A stretch of 50,471 bases of DNA from NCBI GenBank assembly GCA_947176375.1, contig CAMWQM010000014.1, positions 1 to 50,471 on the forward strand. The letters run 5' to 3'. A program made the translations under genes and the position numbers. Below, one piece after another: positions 44,192 to 50,471 of the stretch. The notes under the pieces were generated by a model. The model had not been told where the DNA came from, did no database searches, and was given only the letters and a program-made list of their open reading frames with translations. The DNA is from an uncultured Helicobacteraceae bacterium (GTDB lineage: Bacteria; Campylobacterota; Campylobacteria; Campylobacterales; Helicobacteraceae). How positions within the stretch are numbered: the stretch's first letter is position 1; every line of letters starts with the position of its first letter.

Positions 44192-46270
44192 ATGGCAAGA
44201 AAAACACCTTTGAATATGTTAAGAAATATAGGTATTGCTGCACATATTGATGCAGGCAAGACAACTACATCTGAGAGAATTTTATTTTATACTGGTGTTA
44301 GCCATAAAATTGGTGAAGTGCATGATGGTGCCGCTACAATGGATTGGATGGAGCAAGAAAAAGAAAGAGGAATAACAATTACTTCTGCTGCTACTACTTG
44401 TTTTTGGAAAAATTATCAAATAAACTTAATTGATACTCCTGGACACGTTGATTTTACTATTGAAGTTGAAAGGTCAATGAGGGTATTAGATGGAGCTATT
44501 GCTGTATTTTGCTCTGTTGGTGGAGTGCAGCCTCAAAGTGAAACCGTTTGGAGACAAGCAAATAAATATGGCGTTCCAAGACTTGTATTTGTAAATAAAA
44601 TGGATAGAATCGGAGCTAATTTTTATAGTGTAGAGAGCCAAATAAAAGATAGGTTAAAGTCGAATCCTATCCCGATAGCTTTACCTATTGGAGCTGAAGA
44701 TAATTTTAAAGGTATAGTTGATTTGGTTGAAATGAAAAGCTATATTTGGAATGATGAGACAATGGGTGCAAAATTTGATATAGAAGAAATCCCAGAAGAT
44801 ATGAAAGAAATCACTGCTAAATATAGAGAAAAAATGGTAGAAGCAGCTGCTGAGCAAGACGAATCTCTAATGGAAAAATATCTAAATGGGGAAGAATTAA
44901 GTAAAGAAGAGATTAAGAAAGGTTTAAAAATAGGCTGTTTAAATATGTCTATAATTCCTATGTTATGTGGCTCTTCATTTAAAAATAAAGGTGTTCAAAC
45001 TCTGCTTGATTCTGTAATTGACTATCTCCCATCGCCAACAGAAGTTGCAGATATTAAAGGAATTGATGCAAAAAGTGATAGTGAGATTCAAGTTAAGTCT
45101 GGTGATGATGGTGAATTTGCTGGACTCGCATTTAAGATTATGACTGATCCATTTGTAGGACAATTAACTTTCGTTAGGGTTTATAGAGGTTCTATTGAAA
45201 GTGGTAGTTATGTGTATAACTCTACGAAAGGGCAAAAAGAGAGGGTTGGAAGACTTCTTAAAATGCATTCAAATAAGAGAGAGGATATTAAAGAGGTTTA
45301 TTCTGGTGAAATTTGCGCATTTGTAGGCTTGAAAGATACGCTAACAGGTGATACACTTTGTTCTGAAAAAGAACCAGTAATCTTGGAGAGAATGGAATTC
45401 CCAGAGCCTGTTATTTCTATTGCAGTTGAGCCTAAAACTAAAGCTGACCAAGAAAAAATGTCTCTAGCTCTAGCAAAATTAGCAGAAGAAGATCCTAGTT
45501 TTAGAGTAAAAACTGATGAAGAAACCGGACAGACAATCATCTCTGGTATGGGTGAACTTCACTTAGAAATTATTGTAGATAGAATGAAAAGAGAGTTTAA
45601 AGTTGAAGCAGAAGTTGGACAGCCACAAGTTGCCTTTAGAGAGACTATTAGAAAAGCCGTTGAAAAAGAGCATAAATATGCCAAACAATCTGGTGGTAGA
45701 GGGCAGTATGGACATGTATTCATTAAGTTAGAGCCAATGGAGCCAGGAAGTGGATATAAATTTATCAATGAAATTAGCGGTGGTGTTATACCAAAAGAGT
45801 ATATTCCAGCAGTTGATAAGGGAGTCCAAGAAGCTATGCAAAATGGTGTTTTAGCAGGTTATCCGGTAGTTGATTTTCAAGTAACTTTATATGATGGAAG
45901 TTATCATGATGTGGATTCATCTGAAATGGCATTTAAAATAGCTGGTTCTATGGCATTTAAAGAGGCTTGTAGAATTGCTAATTCTGTATTGCTAGAGCCA
46001 ATAGCAAAGGTTGAAGTAGAAGTGCCAGAGGAATATATGGGCGATGTGATAGGCGATTTAAATAGACGAAGAGGACAGATTAATTCAATGGATGATAGAA
46101 TGGGTATTAAAATAGTTAATGCTTTTGTTCCATTAGCAGAGATGTTTGGATACTCGACTGATTTGCGTTCTGCTACACAAGGTAGAGGGACTTATTCTAT
46201 GGAATTCGACCATTATGGTGAAGTTCCTTCAAATATTGCAAAAACTATTATAGAAAAGCGACAATCTTAA
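44192..46270 (+). CDS. fusA: Elongation factor G
   Basis: The translocation GTPase, 692 residues and full length. [38 protein letters not shown] and NKMDR form the G domain; domain IV contains GGRGQYGHV and domain V the NSMDDRMG-type segment. It lies 12 bases after rpsG with AAGGAG. It is the last gene of the ribosomal run. Confidence 0.98.
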   Translation: MARKTPLNMLRNIGIAAHIDAGKTTTSERILFYTGVSHKIGEVHDGAATMDWMEQEKERGITITSAATTCFWKNYQINLIDTPGHVDFTIEVERSMRVLDGAIAVFCSVGGVQPQSETVWRQANKYGVPRLVFVNKMDRIGANFYSVESQIKDRLKSNPIPIALPIGAEDNFKGIVDLVEMKSYIWNDETMGAKFDIEEIPEDMKEITAKYREKMVEAAAEQDESLMEKYLNGEELSKEEIKKGLKIGCLNMSIIPMLCGSSFKNKGVQTLLDSVIDYLPSPTEVADIKGIDAKSDSEIQVKSGDDGEFAGLAFKIMTDPFVGQLTFVRVYRGSIESGSYVYNSTKGQKERVGRLLKMHSNKREDIKEVYSGEICAFVGLKDTLTGDTLCSEKEPVILERMEFPEPVISIAVEPKTKADQEKMSLALAKLAEEDPSFRVKTDEETGQTIISGMGELHLEIIVDRMKREFKVEAEVGQPQVAFRETIRKAVEKEHKYAKQSGGRGQYGHVFIKLEPMEPGSGYKFINEISGGVIPKEYIPAVDKGVQEAMQNGVLAGYPVVDFQVTLYDGSYHDVDSSEMAFKIAGSMAFKEACRIANSVLLEPIAKVEVEVPEEYMGDVIGDLNRRRGQINSMDDRMGIKIVNAFVPLAEMFGYSTDLRSATQGRGTYSMEFDHYGEVPSNIAKTIIEKRQS

Positions 46271-46276
46271 ATAATA

Positions 46277-47038
46277 ATGAAATTAATATCTTGGAATGTC
46301 AATGGGCTTCGTGCCTGTATGAATAAAGGATTCCAAGATTTTTTTGATAGTGAGAATGCAGATGTGTTTTGTATTCAAGAAACAAAAATGCAGCCGAATC
46401 AGGCAAATTTTAACTTTCCATATTATTTTAATTTTTGGAATAGTGCTATTAAGAAAGGCTATTCTGGCACACTCATTTTAACAAAGCAAAAACCACTTAA
46501 TGTATCCTATGGCATAGGTATAGAAAGACATGATAATGAAGGGCGTGTAATAGCCTTAGAGTTTGAAAAATTTATATTAGTAAATGTCTATACTCCAAAC
46601 TCTCAGAGAGAATTAACTAGGCTGGATTATAGAATGGAGTGGGAGGATGATTTTAGAGAATTTTTAGCTTCCTTGAAAAAGACTTATTCTAAAAGTGTGA
46701 TTGTATGTGGTGATTTAAATGTAGCACATAAAGAGATAGATTTAAAAAATCCAAAGCAAAATATCAAAAATGCAGGCTTTACAAAAGAGGAGCGAGAAAA
46801 GTTTAGCACACTTTTGGATTCTGGTTTTATAGATAGCTTTAGATTGTTCTATCCTACCAAAGAAGAAGCTTATACTTGGTGGTCTTATATGGCTAATTCT
46901 AGGGCTAGGAATATTGGTTGGCGGATTGACTATTTTTTATTATCTAGCGAATTTAGTCCTCATTTAAAGAGTGCTACAATTTATAGTGATATTTATGGAA
47001 GTGACCATTGCCCTGTTGGCATAGAATTAGCTTTATAA
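46277..47038 (+). CDS. xth: Exodeoxyribonuclease III / AP endonuclease
   Basis: A 253-residue DNA repair enzyme that cleaves 5' of abasic sites and trims 3' ends. SWNVNGLRAC at the N-terminus, the metal-binding Glu in CIQETKMQ, GDLNVAHKEIDL, WRIDYFLLS and the catalytic GSDHCPVGIEL mark the ExoA/ExoIII family. It starts six bases after fusA with no separate promoter visible, and its stop overlaps the polA start by one base, so base-excision repair genes are coupled here. Confidence 0.95.
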   Translation: MKLISWNVNGLRACMNKGFQDFFDSENADVFCIQETKMQPNQANFNFPYYFNFWNSAIKKGYSGTLILTKQKPLNVSYGIGIERHDNEGRVIALEFEKFILVNVYTPNSQRELTRLDYRMEWEDDFREFLASLKKTYSKSVIVCGDLNVAHKEIDLKNPKQNIKNAGFTKEEREKFSTLLDSGFIDSFRLFYPTKEEAYTWWSYMANSRARNIGWRIDYFLLSSEFSPHLKSATIYSDIYGSDHCPVGIELAL

Positions 47039-49734
47039 TGAAAACATTATCTATTATTGATACTTTTGGTTATTTTTTTAGAAGTTTTTATGCTATGCCA
47101 AAGCTTAAAAGCAAAGATGGTTTCCCAACAGGCGTTCTGCTTGGCTTTACAAATTTAGTAAATCAGCTTTATAATGATTCTTCATCCCATCTTATTTTTG
47201 CGCTAGAAGGGCAGGGTGAGAGCATTAGAAAACAAATATATGCAAACTATAAAGCAAATAGAAAAGAAACTGATAAAGAGTTAGTTATGCAAATTGAAAT
47301 GGCAATAGAGTGGATTAAAAAGATGAATCTAACTTCCATTTCAATAGATGGTTATGAGGCTGATGATGCGATTGCTTCACTAAGTGCGCTTGTAAAATCA
47401 AAAGATGTATTAGTAAGGATTGTTAGCGCAGATAAGGATTTATACCAGCTTATTGATTCAAACACTTTTATCTATGACCCAATGAAAAAAAAGGAGATTA
47501 GAGAGGAAGAGTGTTTTGAAAAATTTGGTGTATATCCAAAGCAATTTATTGATTTTCAAAGTTTAGTTGGAGATTCTAGTGATAATATTCCAGGGATTAA
47601 AGGTGTTGGTGAGAAGAGCGCACAAGCTTTGATAGCAAAGTTTGGCACACTTGAAAATATTTTTAATAACAAAGCAAGTGATTTTCCAAATACTATTGGA
47701 ATAAAACTAATCACAAAGATTTTAGAAAACAAACAAAGTGCGTATATGAGCAGAGAGCTAGTTACCTTAAGAGATAATTTATTAGATTCTTTCGATTTGG
47801 ATTCCGCTTTGAAGCCACAGGAAAATCCACTTTTTTTAATAGCAGATGAGTTAGAAAAACTAAATATTAATATTCTCTCAAAGGTTAGCTCTAATTTTAA
47901 TTCTAATATTTCTAACTCTACTAACAAAGATTCCACCTATTTAAATATAGATGATTTGGAATCTAAATATTATATCAAACGATTTATTTCAAAAGAAATA
48001 TTAGATGCAAAAGAATTGTTTGAGATTATAGATAAGATTCCGCCCTCTAGCACTATTGCATTTGATACAGAAACGGATTCTCTAAGTGCTAGCGCAAATA
48101 TCGTTGGCTTTTCATTTTGCACTAATTGTGATGTGGGTTATTATGTGCCATTAAATCATAATTATTTAGGGGTTGAAAATCAAATTTCTATGCAGAATGC
48201 AAAAGTCGCATTACAAAAGCTTTTATCTCACCATATAATAGGGCATAATCTTAAATTTGATATGAAAGTGCTTTCACATAATTTTAATTTAGAGATTATA
48301 AATTATTCTGATACTATAATTCTAGCATGGTTGCTAGATAGCTCTCAAGCTCTGAATTTGGATTTTCAATCAAGTAAGAATTTTGCCTATCAAACAATTA
48401 AATTTGAAGATATAGTAAAAAAGGGTGATAATTTTGCTGGTGTTAGCATAAAAATAGCTACTAAATATGCGGTTGAAGATGTGATTTGCACTCTGTATTT
48501 ATATAATTTGTTAATAAAAAAATTAGATAAAAGATTGCTAGAAATTGCAAGGGAAGTTGAATTCCCTTTTATTAAAGTGTTAATTGATATGGAATCTAGC
48601 GGCATAGGAATAGATAGAGGATTTTTTACAAACCTTGGCAAAGAAATGGAATCTGGCTTAAAAAAATTAAGCAAAGAGATTTTTTCTCTAGCAAACTGCG
48701 AGTTTAATATAAATTCTACTAAACAATTAAGCATAATTTTGTTTGAAACTTTAAAATTAAAAAAGGGTAGAGCATTAAAAAGTTCCTCATTTAGCACAGA
48801 TGAAAAGACCTTATTAGCTTTGAAGGATTCCCACCCGATTATTCCGCTACTGCTTGAATATAGAGAATTAAATAAGCTTTTGACAACCTACATAGTGCCA
48901 TTTTTAAATATCAATAAAGATAGCAGAATCTATACCTCATTTTTGCAAACAGGCACTAGCACAGGTCGTTTAAGCTCAAAATCACCAAATTTGCAAAATA
49001 TTCCTGTAAAAACTGATATTGGACGGAAGATTCGAGCTGGATTTGTAGCGAAGGAGGGATATAGTTTCCTTTCGGCAGATTATTCGCAGATAGAATTAAG
49101 GCTTTTGGCACATTTTTCAAAGGATTGCTCATTAGTGGAATCTTTTAGAAACGATAAAGATATACACTTGCAAACTGCTATTAAAATCTTTGGTGAAGAG
49201 AGCGCAAAAGAGAAGCGAAATATTGCTAAAAGCATTAATTTTGGATTGATTTATGGAATGGGCGCAAGAAAGTTATCCCAAACTCTAAATATTTCGCAAA
49301 CTGAAGCAAAAAGTTATATTGAGAGCTATTTTTCTAGCTTTCCAACTGTTAGAGAATTTTTAAGCAAAAAAGAAAGTGAAATTTTAGAGCTAGGATATGC
49401 CACCACTTTGCTAGGGCGGAGGAGAATTTTTGATTTTGATAATATTAAAGAATATGAAAAATTAGCATATTTAAGAGAAGGTGTTAATTCTATTTTTCAA
49501 GGCAGTGTTGCTGATTTGATAAAACTCTCAATGCTTGAGTGTAAAAAGAGGTTTGAAACTAGAGATGTTAAACTGCTACTTCAGGTTCATGATGAACTTA
49601 TTTTTGAAATAAAAGATAGCAAGATTTCTGCTGCAAGTAGTGAGATTTTAGAAATTATGGAAAATATTTATAAACTAGAAATTCCATTAAAATGTGGTAT
49701 AAGCATAGGCAAATCTTGGGCAGAATTAAAGTAA
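47038..49734 (+). CDS. polA: DNA polymerase I
   Basis: An 898-residue Pol I for primer removal and repair synthesis. It has the N-terminal 5' nuclease (about 1-270, with VSADKDLYQL and SDNIPGIKGVGEKSA), a 3'-5' exonuclease domain with all three motifs (FDTET, Asp343/Glu345; HNLKFD, Asp408; YAVED, Tyr477/Asp481), and the family A polymerase with DYSQIEL (Asp681), KSINFGLIYGMG in the O-helix and QVHDELIFE (Asp852). The linker around residues 240-320 is low complexity and rich in GAWTC at DNA level. The start is ATG 47038, overlapping the xth stop by one base; frame upstream of it lies inside xth. Confidence 0.97.
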   Translation: MKTLSIIDTFGYFFRSFYAMPKLKSKDGFPTGVLLGFTNLVNQLYNDSSSHLIFALEGQGESIRKQIYANYKANRKETDKELVMQIEMAIEWIKKMNLTSISIDGYEADDAIASLSALVKSKDVLVRIVSADKDLYQLIDSNTFIYDPMKKKEIREEECFEKFGVYPKQFIDFQSLVGDSSDNIPGIKGVGEKSAQALIAKFGTLENIFNNKASDFPNTIGIKLITKILENKQSAYMSRELVTLRDNLLDSFDLDSALKPQENPLFLIADELEKLNINILSKVSSNFNSNISNSTNKDSTYLNIDDLESKYYIKRFISKEILDAKELFEIIDKIPPSSTIAFDTETDSLSASANIVGFSFCTNCDVGYYVPLNHNYLGVENQISMQNAKVALQKLLSHHIIGHNLKFDMKVLSHNFNLEIINYSDTIILAWLLDSSQALNLDFQSSKNFAYQTIKFEDIVKKGDNFAGVSIKIATKYAVEDVICTLYLYNLLIKKLDKRLLEIAREVEFPFIKVLIDMESSGIGIDRGFFTNLGKEMESGLKKLSKEIFSLANCEFNINSTKQLSIILFETLKLKKGRALKSSSFSTDEKTLLALKDSHPIIPLLLEYRELNKLLTTYIVPFLNINKDSRIYTSFLQTGTSTGRLSSKSPNLQNIPVKTDIGRKIRAGFVAKEGYSFLSADYSQIELRLLAHFSKDCSLVESFRNDKDIHLQTAIKIFGEESAKEKRNIAKSINFGLIYGMGARKLSQTLNISQTEAKSYIESYFSSFPTVREFLSKKESEILELGYATTLLGRRRIFDFDNIKEYEKLAYLREGVNSIFQGSVADLIKLSMLECKKRFETRDVKLLLQVHDELIFEIKDSKISAASSEILEIMENIYKLEIPLKCGISIGKSWAELK

Positions 49735-50099
49735 GAGATTTAATTTTTAGTTTAAAAAATATAAATTTATACACCTCTAAAGCTTTAAATTGGATTCTAA
49801 TAATTTTTTATTATTTAATTTTAGAAGCAGATTTTAAAATATTGATGTTATTTTTATATTTAATAAATTATTAGATATTTACTTTTTAGAGCAAGAAGCT
49901 ATTTAATTGCTAAATATAAAATTTTTTAGCTTGATTAATTTAGAAACCTAAAAATTGAAGCAGAAACTCAAATATTTTAAAATACAAAAATATCTCTATA
50001 TTTTTTAATTTATTTGGCAATAAATTTTTTGCAATAATAGAATTTTTAAAATGATTGATAGTTTGTTTGATGTTTGGAATGATTTTTTTCTAAAATTTA
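49735..50099. other. Gene-free stretch after polA
   Basis: AT-rich DNA with no protein-like frame on either strand and no RNA gene I recognise. It separates polA from the minus-strand gene at the right edge. Confidence 0.6.
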
Positions 50100-50118
50100 G
50101 GAGAGGATTGTCCTCTCC
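50100..50118 (-). terminator. GC-rich terminator hairpin for the right-edge gene
   Basis: GGAGAGGA (50100-50107) pairs perfectly with TCCTCTCC (50111-50118) over a three-base loop. It lies 28 bases beyond the stop of the minus-strand gene and, on that strand, is followed by TAAATTTT. It is the strongest hairpin in the window and could also stop transcription arriving from polA. Confidence 0.75.
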
Positions 50119-50146
50119 TTTAAGACTAGTTAAAGAAATATTTATC

Positions 50147-50471
50147 TTAAAACTTAACAGCCCCAGTAGTTGCTAGTGGGATAATTCTATTTGAACCGCT
50201 AGGATAGCTAGTTTTTAATTGTGTGCAAAATACTCCACCAGTCCCAGTTGGATTGCTGCCACTTTGAAGATTATTTGGATCAAATATCAAATTACCATTA
50301 GTTATGTCTATGTATAATGCTGTTCCACAACTACCAGTTCTATTTCCACCACCAGATTTATTTGCTACATTGCCAAGAGGGGAAATACCTGGATTATTAC
50401 TATTTCCATTTAAATTTTGTACTGCCCATCTACCTCTATCTAATCCACCTGTGTCAATTATCCATTCACCC
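50147..50471 (-). CDS. C-terminal part of an unidentified, possibly pilin-like protein
   Basis: The last 107 residues of a gene entering from the right edge, ending ATTGAVKF at a TAA (50147-50149). It is rich in Gly, Asn, Ser and Thr with few charges: EWIIDTGGLDRGRWAVQN near the start, two cysteines (SCGTALYI and GVFCTQLK) that could form a disulphide, and NGNLIFDPNN between them. This composition suits an exported protein, and the Trp/Gly pattern with a late Cys pair recalls C-terminal domains of type IV pilins or pseudopilins. I cannot confirm that because the N-terminus is outside the window. A strong terminator follows, so this is the end of its operon. Confidence 0.7.
   Translation of the reverse strand, partial: GEWIIDTGGLDRGRWAVQNLNGNSNNPGISPLGNVANKSGGGNRTGSCGTALYIDITNGNLIFDPNNLQSGSNPTGTGGVFCTQLKTSYPSGSNRIIPLATTGAVKF

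Noticed and set aside
48390-48797. 135-residue minus-strand frame
   Set aside because: Antisense to polA exonuclease/polymerase region; no protein motif or ribosome-binding site.
46277-49734. xth-polA as a new repair system
   Set aside because: Both are standard base-excision repair enzymes; their one-base overlap is unusual in order but needs no new function.

Overview
The window is a chromosomal segment of a low-GC (about 30% by eye) member of the Campylobacterota, almost certainly Helicobacter (Helicobacteraceae). The strongest marker is a single 2,883-residue RpoB-RpoC fusion (34569-43220), a known hallmark of Helicobacter and Wolinella. Gene orders recalled from H. pylori recur in blocks: ddl / hydrolase / murF / HIT; U32 peptidase-family / cheZ; rpmH-rnpA-yidD-yidC-jag-mnmE; rpsU-fabG-acpP-fabF-accA; and tuf-rpmG-tRNA-Trp-secE-nusG-rplKAJL-rpoBC-rpsL-rpsG-fusA.

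Layout. 436-7423 (minus) is a cell-envelope run: HIT protein, MurF, alpha/beta hydrolase, Ddl, a two-domain glycosyltransferase and a GT2 glycosyltransferase. GDP-L-fucose synthase (7586) diverges from it, so surface glycan and peptidoglycan precursor genes are adjacent. pyrB (minus) and a small lipoprotein gene (plus) follow. 10350-12444 is a decay corridor holding a many-times frameshifted TehA/SLAC1-type transporter pseudogene with a C9T9 tract and the remains of a small, possibly lipoprotein, gene. A short hypothetical gene, a U32-family protein and the chemotaxis phosphatase CheZ come next, then a CobB-type sirtuin, an EamA/DMT transporter, a PAP2 phosphatase and a biotin carboxylase.

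18740-23165 is the overlapping rpmH-to-mnmE operon (ribosomal protein, RNase P protein, membrane-insertion machinery, RNA-binding Jag, tRNA modification). A LysE-type exporter, tRNA-Leu, prs, and the rpsU plus fatty-acid cluster follow. 29506-46270 is the translation/transcription core: a four-tRNA cluster leading into tuf, then ribosomal proteins, RNA polymerase and EF-G. xth and polA close the run. A minus-strand partial gene at the right edge encodes the C-terminus of a small Gly/Asn-rich, cysteine-containing protein, possibly pilin-like.

Most of the window is ordinary housekeeping DNA and I see no clear new multi-gene system. The points most worth a second look are: the dense occurrence of GAWTC (usually AGATTC/GAATCT) in intergenic DNA and in disposable protein linkers, including a roughly 50-residue insertion in Ddl and an N-terminal extension of the U32 protein; the glycosyltransferase fusion with an A9 tract; an exact 18-bp tandem duplication in the L7/L12 hinge; structured elements around rplJ and between rplL and rpoBC; and the unidentified protein at the right edge.
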